The translations under genes were made by a program, and so were the position numbers. The notes below the pieces were generated by a model that did not search any database, was not told the DNA's origin, and saw nothing but the letters and a program-made list of their open reading frames with translations. Below are positions 31,427 through 41,965 of a stretch of DNA of 64,000 nt, piece after piece; position 1 is the stretch's first letter; every line of letters begins with the position of its first letter. The DNA is from Aspidapion aeneum. Its lineage: Eukaryota; Arthropoda; Insecta; Coleoptera; Brentidae. The DNA lies in contig OY755042.1 in the NCBI GenBank assembly GCA_963576565.1, forward strand, positions 7,588,372-7,652,371. Reading direction: 5' to 3'.

Positions 31427-31633
31427 CGGTATTCGCTCGCATTTTGAGTTACATACTGTAACCAACACCTCAACGTTTTTATCGCTTGTTTTGTTGCCGC
31501 GGCTAAACTCGCCTGATAAGATCGTCAAGTACAAGTCGTTTCTCACGTCACCCGGCAATATGACTTCTGGAAAGCCCATTTTTCTCGCTTGCGATACATT
31601 GCCTAGGACTAGATGGGGATTTTCTTCTCTAAC
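31427..31633 (-). CDS. mbc: mbc exon: start of DHR-1
   Basis: A 207-nt exon (69 codons, phase 0 on both sides) with acceptor TTTTTTAG and donor CCG|GTAAGG. It encodes VREENPHLVLGNVSQARKM, then GFPEVILPGDVRNDLYLTI and KTSDKNVEVLVTV. DOCK1 reads IRKEFPHLV, GFPEIIMPGDVRNDIYVTL and KTTAKNVEVTVSV. The GFPE-x-I-x-PGDVRND block marks the first strand of DHR-1. Transposons lie close on both sides: Tc1 ends 79 bp below the exon's donor edge, and a SINE begins 36 bp above its acceptor edge. Confidence 0.97.
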
Positions 31634-31669
31634 CTAAAAAAGCATTCCATTCAAATTACGGTTAAATTT

Positions 31670-32748
31670 ATGGGTGGCCCTAATTGGTTGAGTGGGCGAA
31701 GTGTCCGATTGCCAATCAGAGGGTGTGTGGTTCGAATCCCATGCCTGCCAGTACAAACTCGAACCTACTCTTCGTTTATGAATACAGATTTACCGAAAGT
31801 AGGGGTAAAGCCTGCCTTGGGCATCAACGAAGTAGGCAAAGTTGATGATGAATACAAGACCGTGGTTCGGAAGTCACGTTAAGCCGGTGGTCCCGTGTTA
31901 AGAGCGTAGATGGCGCTAGCACGATAAAGATCCCTGTGTTCGACAAAGAGCATCAGGCAAAACCTCCATGAGAAAAGAAAATTGCCTACCATGGGGGTCT
32001 ATATGTGTATGAATGTGAGTGTGTTGTGATTGTCCAAATCAGAAATCAGAGCAGGGCTATCAAAACGCCACGCCACGATCCTCCACTTTCTTGACGTCAC
32101 ATCCGGGGCTGATTTTTTTTTTGATGGTCACGTTACGACACAGTTGATTGTCTTTAAAAAATTGAAGTTGGAATGACGGTTCATGAATATTTGATTTTTT
32201 TTAAAATAAATTCATTTTTGAGATTGTTTTTACTTTATTCTGGCAGAATAATTTTTTTTAAATGTATAGTAATCCTTAATTTTTCATAGCCGCTTCATTA
32301 GCTCACACAAAAATTAAATTTAAAGCAGAAGCAAATGTGACAATCACAGATGACAAAGTCAAATACATGTCAAATATAACAGTTGGCATGTGGTACATGG
32401 CGGGTAATTTGAATTCAAAATAAGGAATGCTAAATCTTGAAGATTTTAACCTTTTAATCATGTTGCTTCCTTACAAACCTTTGGTGGAATATCGGGATGG
32501 TGTCTGAGAATATTTCACCGAAATTTTGCGGAAATCTGTAGTGCCATTTTGAAAATACCACAAAAAAACCTCTGACCTCCCATAAGACCCAATGTAAAAT
32601 TCAGCCCCGGGAGAACAGCTGATTTTTTCAGGGTCGTGGCCTCTATTTTTGTGTTGGCCTTGATCAGAGCATTAAGTTGCAGACTGTGGCTAGATGGCCT
32701 TTGATGCATAGGCCAACCAAACCGAAATATGAATGAATGAATGAATGA
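31670..32748 (+). mobile_element. tRNA-derived SINE with (GAAT)n tail, split by family E
   Basis: The tRNA-like head begins GGTGGCCCTAATTGGTTGAG (near-A box) with B box GTGGTTCGAATCCC. The body runs to 32051, is interrupted by family E copy 2, and resumes at about 32670 to a short (GAAT)n tail. The exact 12-bp direct repeat ACGGTTAAATTT flanks it (31658-31669, 32749-32760), typical of LINE-driven integration. A paralogous empty site, ACGGTTAAATTTGAATTG, is present at 35028. Confidence 0.85.
32052..32662 (+). mobile_element. Family E element, copy 2
   Basis: Ends CAGGGCTATCAAAA and TTTTGTGTTGGCCTTG, with the flanking direct repeat ATCAGAG (32045-32051, 32663-32669). 611 bp, inserted into the SINE, so younger than it. 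No coding capacity. Confidence 0.85.
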
Positions 32749-33270
32749 ACGGTTAAATTTGAATTGTGAAAAGGAGCCCTCATTTATTTAATTGCATTTT
32801 TCAACTTTTTCAATTGGTTAATGGTGTACACTATTTAGAAATACTCCTGGTTCCTGAAACTCTGACCACTTTTCCAGACGGTCCAACCGGTTCGAAGTTA
32901 AAGCAAAAGCAAAGATATATAAGCTCCTTATATGTGTTTAAATATTTTGTTTTAAATGCGTTCAGCTTAAAGGTCAAAAAATGTGTCAAGAACTGTTTTC
33001 TAAAAAAAATCAATTGCTAAGTTTAAACGTGGCCGTACATCAATATAAAATCATTACTGTTTATTTTGGTTAAAACTGCTACCGTAAAACGAGGTTACTT
33101 TGCTCCACTTTTTTGAGTTAATTCGAAAAATTCAAAGAAATAACCAAAAATTATGCCATAAAAATGTTTTTTTGGTTTTAATGAAAAACACATGGCATAG
33201 GTAATAACCAAAGGACATTTTTATTACAAATACTTAGTATTATAAATATTTTTATTATAAAATATGAAAA
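32749..33270 (+). repeat. Dispersed ~260-bp repeat J, copy 1, plus unassigned DNA
   Basis: ACGGTTAAATTTGAATTG to about 33010 (TTTAAATGCGTTCAGC, AAAGGTCAAAAAATG) is repeated at 35028-35300 with few changes. From 33011 to 33270 nothing is recognised except a phrase on CAAAGTAAC-like text shared with 34000-34310. The open frames in both copies are the same repeat and not a known protein. Confidence 0.7.
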
Positions 33271-33984
33271 AATACTCTGCCAATATATGGGCCCCTAAGC
33301 TCACACTAGGTACTATAGTTATAGTTTACGTGTGAGCTAATATAACTAAAATCTGAAATATATTTTATTCAACTCCAGACTAAATTACCTTTTGTTTGAT
33401 ACCACACAAGCCATGTTTTGAGAAACTCAAATTTTTAAAATCTACCCCCACCCTTAAAAAAAACAAGAACTAAAATGTATTTTGTTAAACTCCGGACTCA
33501 ATTACCTTTCGTTTGATATCACACACGCCATATTTTCACTTAAACTCTAATTTTTAAAATATACCCCCACCCTTTTTTTTAAATAAATTAAAATGTATTT
33601 TGTTTAACTGCAGACTCAATTACCTTTCGTTTGATATCACACACGCCATATTTTCACATAAACTCTAATTTTTGAAATCTACCCCCACTCTTTTATTTGG
33701 TTTGTGTTCGGTGGATTTTGTTCATTTTTAAATGGGACCATCTCGACCCAAGACCCAGCCTAGGTACCAAATTTTATTAAAATCGGCCAAGCGGTTTTTG
33801 AGTTATGCGCGTTGATCGTTACAGACAGACATACAGACAGACGGCGCAACAAAAAAGTTTCAAAATCATCTAAAACGCAAAGATATATAAAAAATTTTGA
33901 AATCGGAGCAACTTTTTTTTTTTCGAAAAAATTAGGATCACCATAGCTCACACTACTATAGTATAGTATATGTGTGAGCTAAAA
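33271..33984 (+). mobile_element. Family D element, copy 3
   Basis: Complete, with both hairpin ends: AAGCTCACAC...GTGTGAGCT at 33299-33338 and AGCTCACAC...GTGTGAGCT at 33943-33980. The ACAG microsatellite at the fixed position is only about 24 bp here, against about 70 bp in copies 1 and 2, which points to later expansion there. Confidence 0.85.
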
Positions 33985-34310
33985 CATTGGTGTTTTATAC
34001 GTTGGCGCAAAGTACACCCAATATTTAGTTAGCTTTTCCCCAAACATTCAAAATGGTGAATAAAAAATTGAAAAATATTGGTTTTTTAAGTTTTATTGCA
34101 TAGAAATCGATAGCTGCACTTCACTCTGGTATTAACTCGAGACGACTAAGTGGGAAACAGCGGCTACCGCGTCTTTGAAAAGTCAAATTCGCAACGGATA
34201 ATTCACGCGTGGTGGCGTTGTGGTGCATGCGCAGATTTTTAATGTGGAATATCCAAGAACTTTTTTTCGCAATGAAGCAAAGTAGGACCAGGGGGCGCAA
34301 AGTAACTTTT

Positions 34311-35027
34311 ATGGTACAACAAAAGAAAAATTGACAAAAAATTATCCGAGTTCTGTCACACCAATCACCCTGTCAATGAAAAATTTTCCAAAATTTGTAT
34401 TAAGTTCGTTTTCTTTGATATGAAAATGTAAAAAAATTATAAGATTTAATGTAAATATTGTATCGAATAGCAAATATACGTGGCCATAAAAAAGTAGTTT
34501 CTTGTGTTATTCCCTTACCCTAGAAATAGTCCAAATAATAAAACACTAATAACCGAAATGAAAGTAACTCACGACGCTCGTGCTACAACCGGTTATGAGT
34601 TAAAACAATGAGTATATGGCCCATATAGAGTGGCAACCGGCGAGCCTTGCAACATTGAGGGGTGGATTACGCTGAAATAAAGTCGTCTAGTACGCAAAAT
34701 TCAGAGACAACTACTATGATCTAATGGCATTTGTATGATAGGCATGAACCTCCGAACTAGCACATGCAACTAAATCGTACTATAGTCTAAATTATACGCA
34801 TTTGTAATGACATCACCAGGTGAGAAAAAAACGTATGGCGACAAACTCATGTTTTTGATTGACAGTGACGGATACTTTACATAACCAATTACCTACCTAT
34901 TTAAAAAATGAATTAATCATAGACACGACTTTTTTTAAAAGTTTATTGTCACCCCTGTTTATAATATACTAAACAAAGATAAACAAAAATGACGTCATTA
35001 CAAATGCGTATAATTTGGACTATAGTA
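34311..35027 (+). repeat. Dispersed block I, copy 1 (uninterrupted), plus spacer
   Basis: 34311-34790 (ACAAAAGAAAAATTGAC, GTATCGAATAGCAAATA, AACTCACGACGCTCGTGC, AGTGGCAACCGGCGAGCC) is found again at 35765-35970 continued at 37118-37330. Copy 1 lacks the LINE that splits copy 2 and so preserves the empty target site. 34791-35027 shows nothing recognised. Confidence 0.75.
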
Positions 35028-35300
35028 CGGTTAAATTTGAATTGTGAAAAGGAGCCTAAACTGCATTTATTTAATTGCATTTTTCAACTTTTTCAATTGG
35101 TTAATGGTGTACACTATTTAGAAATACTCCTGGTTCCTGAAACTCTGACCACTTTTCCAGACGGTCCAACAGGTTCGAAGTTAAAGCAAAAGCAAAGATA
35201 TATAAGTTCCTTATATGTGTTTAAATATTTTGTTTTAAATGCGTTCAGCTTAAAGGTCAAAAAATGTTTTCTAAAAAAAATCAATTGCTTAGTTTAAACG
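35028..35300 (+). repeat. Dispersed repeat J, copy 2
   Basis: Nearly the same as 32749-33010. It lacks a 12-bp insert near its end and is not preceded by the SINE. Confidence 0.8.
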
Positions 35301-35764
35301 TTAAAACCACATACGTAATATTCCAATACTCCCTGTTACCTATTTACACAATGGTTAGCGTTTGATGCAAACATTCAGAAATAAAGGTACGAAAAATGCA
35401 CAGATACCAAATTTACATAGATAGAGTTTTTGTCAACTGTACGCCGATAATTTGACGTAACCAATACAAGAATAAAATAATATTTCTGCGTAAAAGTATA
35501 ACCAATCAGGACATTTTATCTTAAGGGTCGCAAAGAGGATAGACTTATACCCATTGATATTGCTATTTCAAATATGTTTGCATTCTGCATCGTAAGGTAC
35601 CGTAGGTATTGCAATAATACGGTCTATATGGAAATAATATAAATATGTCTTTGAAAGCAACCAATCAGGTCTTTTTTGCTTAAAGACCCCCAGGCCCTCA
35701 TGTTTGCATTATGAATGGGCAGTTACCGTGGGTATTGGAATATTATGTATATGGTTAAAACTGC
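35301..35764. other. Intron stretch, no gene seen
   Basis: Contains loosely repeated GGTATTGNAATAATNNG phrases, but no recognised element or coding region. Confidence 0.35.
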
Positions 35765-35970
35765 TACAACAAAAGAAAAATTGACAAAAATGTATCCGAG
35801 TTCTATGTCAGACCAATCACACTGTCAAAGAATTGTAAGATTTAATGTGAATATTGTATCGAATAGCAAATAAACGTGGCCATAAAAAAGTAGTTTCTTT
35901 TGCCATCCCTTTACCCTAGAAATAGTCCAAATAATAAAACATTAATAACCGAAATGAAAGTAACTCACGA

Positions 35971-37117
35971 CATTTTAATTCAGGTTTACCAATTGAAATG
36001 GTTAGATTTTTGTCCCAAATACGTCTAACTAATAAAAAATATTCAACGTTTTACAACAAGGGCTACTCATACACAATCGATCACACTGAGTACTGCTCAA
36101 TTTTTTTTTCACCGAACCGAACCGTAACCTTGACAAACATGAATTAGTCGAGCATATTTTAATAGAATGTTCACTCTATAGAGACGTTCGACCGGTTTCT
36201 TGGCAAAATTAAGATGTCATTCATGACTTAATTAACCTTGATGTTTCAAAAGTGTTTGTTTGTCAGATCAGGGCTATCAAAATGGACGGGCCACGATCCT
36301 CCACTTTGTTGACGTCACATCCGGGGCTGATTTTTTTTTTGATGGTCACGTTACGACACAGCTGATTGTCTTTCAAATATTGAAGTTGGAATGACGGTTC
36401 ATGGATATTTGATTTTTTTAAAAATAAAGCCGTTTTTGAGATTGTTTTTACTTTATTCTGGCAGAACAATTTTTTTTAAATGTATAGTAAGCCCTAATTT
36501 TTCATAGCCGCTTCATAAGCTCACACAAAAATTAAGTTTAAAGCAGAAGCGAATGTGACAATCACATATGACAAAGTCAAATACATGTCAAATATAACAG
36601 TTGGCATGTCGTACATGGCGGGTAATTTGAATTCAAAATAAGGAATGCTAAATCTTGAAGATTTTAACCTTTTAATCATGTTGCTTCCTTACAAACCTTT
36701 GGTGGAATATCGGGATGGTGTATGAGCATATTTCACTGAAATTTTGCGGAAATCTGTAGTGCCATTTTGAAAATATCATGAAAAAACATCTGACCTCCCA
36801 TAAGACCCAATGTAATATTCAGCCCCGGGAGAACAGCTGATTTTTTCAGGGTCGTGGCCTCTATTTTTGTGTTGGCCTTGATCAGATATTAATATTTTAC
36901 GCTTGCGTTCCTTTTTAAGAAATGAACTATAAAAAAAATTGTCTCTATGCTTTAACTTCTATTTTTTAGTGTTGTAATTCAAAAGACTTTTTTAGTTAGA
37001 AACTATGGTCTGTAGATTGGTACCATTGTAGGTCTTTATATTGTAATTTTTTTTGCAGAACTTCTTGCTATGAATGTAATTTATTTCTAGAAGCAATAAA
37101 TAAATTGAATTAAATTG
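35971..37117 (+). mobile_element. 5'-truncated LINE 3' end, 9-bp TSD, split by family E
   Basis: The exact direct repeat AACTCACGA flanks it (35962-35970, 37118-37126). The uninterrupted repeat copy at 34570 shows the empty site. The plus strand encodes the tail of a LINE polymerase with a histidine/cysteine cluster (DKHELVEHILIECSLYRD) and one stop. Family E copy 3 lies at 36269-36880. The 3' end is a short AATAAATAAATTGAATTAAA tail. Clade not assigned. Confidence 0.75.
36269..36880 (+). mobile_element. Family E element, copy 3
   Basis: Same ends as copy 2. The flanking direct repeat is TCAGAT (36263-36268, 36882-36887). 612 bp, nested in the LINE fragment. Its minus-strand open frame is shared by the family but resembles no known protein. 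Confidence 0.8.
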
Positions 37118-37440
37118 AACTCACGACGCTCGTGCTACAACTGGTTATGAGTGAAAACAATGAGTATATGGCCCATATAGAGTGGCAACCGGCGAGCCTT
37201 GCAACATTGAGGGGTGGATGGCGCTGAAATAAAGTCGTCTAGTACGCAATATTCAGAGACAACTTCTATGATCTAATGGCATTTGTATGATAGGCATGGA
37301 CCTCATAACTAGCACATGCCACTAAATCGTAATAGTAGTCCCTGAATATTGCGTACAAAACGAATTTATTTCAGCGCCATCTGCCCCTCAATGTTGCAAG
37401 GCTCACCGGTTTCCACTCTAAATAAGTCATATACTCATTG
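37118..37440. repeat. Block I copy 2 (right part) and its inverted end
   Basis: 37118-37330 continues the repeat broken by the LINE. Then 37345-37440 is an inverted copy of its GAGTATATG...GGCGCTGAAATAAA segment. This means block I contains or is an element with ~95-bp inverted ends. Confidence 0.7.
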
Positions 37441-37775
37441 GTAAAAAAAAGTTTCTCTCACAAATTTTATACACTATTCTCAAACGAACATTTTTGTAAT
37501 CCTCATATAAGAAATTTTTATGACTATGCATCATCTCAGTACTTAAAAAAAACACCTTTATTCTAATATTTAGTTTAAATTTTTGCATTTTTTTCTTTTT
37601 ATTCTACTTCAACTTATTTATATTTTATTTCTACTATTTTGTTTTTTTTTAACTTTTTAGCGCTGTTTTAAATGTAACACTTAAAGTTTACAGCGGTAAA
37701 AAAATCTTGTTTCTACCGCGTTGCCTATTAATTGTGCCCGACAAAAATATTTTATTTATTTTTAAAAGTACTTAC
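37441..37775. other. Intron stretch, no gene seen
   Basis: Poly-T rich. Nothing recognised between block I and the mbc donor at 37775. Confidence 0.4.
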
Positions 37776-37893
37776 CTGTTTTAGATCACCTCTTAGAAGC
37801 TTCATGCTCACGAATAATGCTTGGTTTTTGTTTTCAGCCTTCTCTTTTAAGATAATTTTTCTTAAAGTTTGTTCGAAGTTATCTTTCTCGCAG
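37776..37893 (-). CDS. mbc: mbc exon: short segment before DHR-1
   Basis: A 118-nt exon, acceptor GATTTTTAG and donor ACAG|GTAAGT. The first base completes a split codon and the end is on a codon boundary. It encodes 39 residues, CEKDNFEQTLRKIILKEK then LFVSMKLLRGDLKQ, matching DOCK1 ENDFLQTVINKVIAAKE and LWVTLKLLPGDIHQ. It has no ATG-initiated frame of useful length on its own strand. Splice sites, phase and homology define it. An opposite-strand frame over the same bases is a shadow. Confidence 0.95.
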
Positions 37894-39261
37894 CTAAAAA
37901 TCCGCAAAATGCTTGTTTTAGGAATTCTAGTAATTTTGGCTACTTTAGTATGTCATTTCTGTTTAAATTCATCTTAGAGAAAGAAACCCTCACCCAGCTA
38001 TAGGCGCCGACACCAGCCGATTTTTCTGAAATTCTAATATGTTATAGGATAATGCCAGCAAAAAAAAGCTGGGTTAGAAACTGGTGGCCCTTCTAGTTTA
38101 GGCACAGCGCGGCGTATCAAAAAATTGCAAAACCGCATGTTAAAATTAAATATTTAGCAATAAACCTTCCAAGTATTAGCCCAGTCGAACCGTTGTTTGA
38201 GCTTGCGCGCAGAGGCACCCTTAGATTTTATTTTATAAATCAATAGGCCCTTTTTAGTAAAGCTTAAATTTAGATCTGCATCACTTTTTGTTTTTTAGTT
38301 TGAGAGATATTTGCTGCATCTTTTTAGATTTTCGCAAATATCTTAGTTGTGTTTATCGTAGTTTTTTTTAATTACAATGTTGGGCGTAAAATTCTCTATT
38401 AGTATTCGTGCAACTTTAATTTTAAATTCAAATTTTGCGCCAAATTCCCGTATTCGGAAAACCCACACAATTTCAATTTTGATTGGCACAAGCAAAACGC
38501 CAGCGCCATCTACGAAAAATGAATCTGCGCAAAAAGGCGTAACCAAGAAAGATTCGTCTGTCGTATTCTATCGAGATCACCACGCAGCATGGTGATAAAT
38601 TCTGTTAACCGAAAAATCCAATAACATTCTTAGAAAATCAAACTAAACCATTACACAAACAAGTGATTCTAGTGTGGATCGACTGCAACGACTGGGCCAG
38701 CGAGAGGAGCTCCTCTGGACGACGGAAACAACTAAAAAGGTGAGTGCCAATCCTCTATATTGTCTTTGTGTGGCTCGGAAAAATTAATATTTTTACATCG
38801 TCCTTTTAAGGATTTTTGCACCCAGATGTTATAAAACGACCAGCGCGCTTACAGTCCCGCGGCTCTACCTCATACCTCAAAACAGCAACAATTAGTTTGT
38901 TACTTTTTCTGTTTAAGTCGCTGTGCTAAACTTAAATTTTATTTTTCGTAAATCATATTTTGCAAATTAGTCCTAAATAACTCCTTTTACGAAAAAAAGT
39001 ATTTTGTACCCCTTTCGATTGTCTAAAAGTGAATGGTAAAACGAGCTCTGTGCGACTCACCGAGCAATCCACAAGTAAATGTAGGCACGCAGCGCCCTCG
39101 TCGCTGTTAATCACTGAAATCTTTTCCGCACCACCCAAGAGGTAGAGTATCAGGCGCGTTTTTTTACTGTGGTGTCCCCACTAATTCACATTAAAGTCTA
39201 TTTTGTTAATTTTTTCAATATTTTGGGTTGTGAGGCCATTGCGTTCTTTTTTTAGGTGGTG
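37894..39261. other. Intron stretch with one arm of a degenerate inverted repeat
   Basis: 38150-38405 (CAGTCGAACCG, GCTTGCGCGCAGAGGCA, CGCAAATATCTTA, TTATCGTAG) is about 70% similar, in inverse, to 43145-43380. These may be the terminal repeats of the element whose gene lies at 39262-42300. A plus-strand frame at 38377-38595 and a minus-strand one at 38953-39138 are not recognised. Confidence 0.5.
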
Positions 39262-39820
39262 TCAATTGGCGTTTTGTGAATCCCAATAATTTTTAGACTT
39301 GCTGGATGCAGATGCTATGTCGGTTACGTTATTGCATGTTTTTCCACAACAGATTTTGCATTCAGCGGAACATTTAAACCCTGCCTTTCGGCAGCCACAT
39401 GCCGCACCACATTTTTTCGTAGATGAACACGAGACAATGTTGAGATGTGCCGGTGGGACTGTTCCTCTACAGGTCGGTGGGTGGGTGGTAAAGAAGCAAG
39501 ATTTGACTTGATTTTTATGCCCGCACGTGATAATAAATTAAACCGTAAATCGTCTAGCGTTATTTTGTTGCTACCACCTCCATATAACGCAATAAAAATG
39601 TTTTTTCTGTTTATGCTATATTGTTAAGACTGGGGTCTTTTCGTTTGAAACACTGTAGCGATTTCGAGATGCTCAGATTTTTCTTTAAGATAAGCTTCGA
39701 CCTAAGAGTCTTGCGGTCTTCATCAAGATTTTCCGCAAAAATCACCAGTGTATCGTCGAACAACTTTAGAAACTCCAAAAGAAACTAGTTATTCTTAAGA
39801 GGTCTTTATGGTAATTATGT

Positions 39821-40050
39821 GTAAGCAGAACTGTATTTCCCAGCTAGGTGAAACATTGACATGCCCGGTAACTTTTATTCAGTGGAGAAGGGGGGCTCAG
39901 AAATAAGAAAAATTCAAGCGCCACATGTATTTTAATGCCAATGTCTTACAAAAAGGATCTTAATTGAAATACAGTTCGACTCAAAAGTTGTAGCCAAACC
40001 ATGAAATTCTACTCACTTCTGAGCCTTCCAGATTATTTGTGCAGTTAAAA
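39821..40050 (+). repeat. Dispersed ~230-bp repeat P, copy 1
   Basis: GCAGAACTGTATTTCCCAGC to about 40050 is repeated at 62668-62896 with about 85% identity by eye. The first 150 bp have weak inverted ends (GAACTGTATTTC / GAAATACAGTTC). It interrupts the CXC-type relic. Confidence 0.7.
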
Positions 40051-40273
40051 AACAAAAATAGGTTTTTAATTTTACTTTCGTAACGTTCAAACAATGGATG
40101 CACTTCAATCAAAAATAATAATGAATAAGGTACAAAAGAATTTGCATTAAAACAGACCGCCCGAAAAATAGAGAAGTATTGTGACAATCGAGTAAATGCA
40201 TGGAAAAAAGGATGTGATTAGACAAATTCTTGTGTTTGAAACTAGACGACGAATAAAAAGTTGTTTTCCCCGT

Positions 40274-40276
<3 letters not shown>

Positions 40277-40315
<39 letters not shown>

Positions 40316-41965
40316 CGGTTTCACAACGTTCTACGTCTTCCGATACCCAATCTCCACTCGTTTTTGTCTGCCCATAATTCATCATCTATTATTCTTATTT
40401 CACTGTCTATTTCTTCTCTCCAGCTTCTCCTTGGCCGTCCTCCTTTTCTTCGGCCAGTTGGTTTCCATTGTAGTATTTGTTTAGGTAGTCTTTCATCATT
40501 CATTCTTTGTACATGTCTGTACCACAACAGTTGTTTTGTTCTTATATCATCCACTAAAGTACGTTCACCAACTGTCATAATTTCTCTTATTCTTTGATTT
40601 CTAACTCTTTTCTCTCTTTTTGATTTCACTGCTGCTCTTCTCCAATAGTCCATCTCCGTAGCGGAAAGCATTTTTTTTGTTCTATCCTTGATTGGCCATA
40701 CTTCTAAGCCGTATGTAATAATACTTTTTACAATGGTGTTATATATAAGCTTTTTGTTATGTTTTGATATACTTTGGTCCCAAATTATTCCATTTAATAA
40801 AGTTATTGCTTTTCTTCCTTGTACGTTTCGATCTTTTATAGCTTTGTCTAGTGTTCCGTCAGCTGTAATTTTTAGACCTAAGTATTTATACTCATTACAG
40901 GACTGAATTCGCTGCCCGGTATTTAAGATTAGATCCTGTTTCATTCCACCGATACACATATACTGTCTTATTGAGATTAACCTCTAGTCCCCACTTATTG
41001 TGCTCTTCTATTAGTTTTCGTGTCATATATTCGAGGTCGTCATAATCCTGAGCCACTACTATCTGATCATCGGCGAAACATAAAGTATACAAGGTGGTTT
41101 CGTCCAACGGAATTCCCATGTTTTGGCATTTTCTCTTCCATACTTTAAGGACTTGTTTCAAGTATATCTTGAAGAGCGTAGGCGAGATACAGCAACCTTG
41201 TTTAAGACCTTTATTTACTTGAAAGCCTTTTGTTAGTTTTGCTTTTATTTTAACTTTTGCCTTACTATTGCGGTATAACTCTTTGATGGCCTTAATTAGT
41301 TGTACGCTTATGTTTGTGTTTTCCAATGCTTTCCAAAGTAGATTTAGTGGTATACTATCATATCCCTTCTGCAAATCGACGTAAAGCAGATGCAGCTCTT
41401 GTCCGTATGCCATTTTCTTTTCAATAACTTGGATTATACAAAAGAGATGATCTGAAGTCGATCTACCCGCCCTGAAACCGGCTTGCTCTTCTGCCTCCAT
41501 GTCTTTATATTCGCTCTCCACTTTATTTCTTATTATTTTAACGTATATTCTGCTTAGCCTACTAGGCACAGATATGCCTCCATAATTGTCACATATATCT
41601 TTCCTTCCTTTGTGTATATATATGACGTTTTCCACTCAGTTGGTACTACAGTTCCATTTAAATATTTTTGGAAAAGATTCCGTAATCTCCAAAACAGTTC
41701 TTCAGTGCCATATTTAATAAGTTCGGCTGAGATATTTCCGGGTCCGGCAGATTTACCGCTTTTTAAGGTTGTGCACACGTTTTTGACCTCAGAGATTGTG
41801 AGGAGTACTGGAGATCCCATCGTTCTAATTATATTGTCTCTTGCGTCTTTCTTGAATTCTGCTCTATCTTCAGTTAAAAGTTTTTTAAAATCCTCATCCC
41901 ATTCCTTGTCTGGTCTTGGTGAAATGATATCTCTGCATGTTTCTTTTTTAATCGATATTATAGGA
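40277..41965 (-). mobile_element. RTE retrotransposon, 5'-truncated, 10-bp TSD, (TA)n tail
   Basis: The direct repeat TCCCCGTCCC flanks it exactly (40267-40276, 41966-41975). Its 3' end is the (TA)n tract at about 40277-40312, directly after a very short 3' UTR, as usual in RTE elements. The 5' end is cut within the polymerase. It lies inside the CXC-type relic in the same orientation. Confidence 0.9.
40321..41965 (-). pseudogene. RTE-clade reverse transcriptase
   Basis: Read from 41965: IISIKKETCRDI, KSGKSAGPGNISAELIKYG, a frameshift near 41600, EAEEQAGFRAGRSTSDHLF, LLYVDLQKGYDSIP, LKQGCCISPTLFKIYLKQV and the catalytic box LCFADDQIVVAQDYDDLEY. A second frameshift near 40950 precedes the C-terminal part WYRHVQRMNDERLPKQILQW and TGRRKGGRPRRSW, which is typical of insect RTE. 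The endonuclease domain is missing. Motif order and the FADD box are intact, but the two frameshifts make it inactive. Confidence 0.93.

Noticed and set aside
37732..37977. 81-residue plus-strand open frame
   Set aside because: It is the antisense shadow of the mbc exon at 37776-37893, which has splice sites, phase and DOCK1 homology on the minus strand.
39690..39725. Possible hammerhead (CTTGATGAAGACC ... GGTCGAAGC on minus)
   Set aside because: The core box 2 is GAAGC, not GAAAC, and the bases fit the coding frame of the VGED/CXC relic (AENLDEDRKTL).
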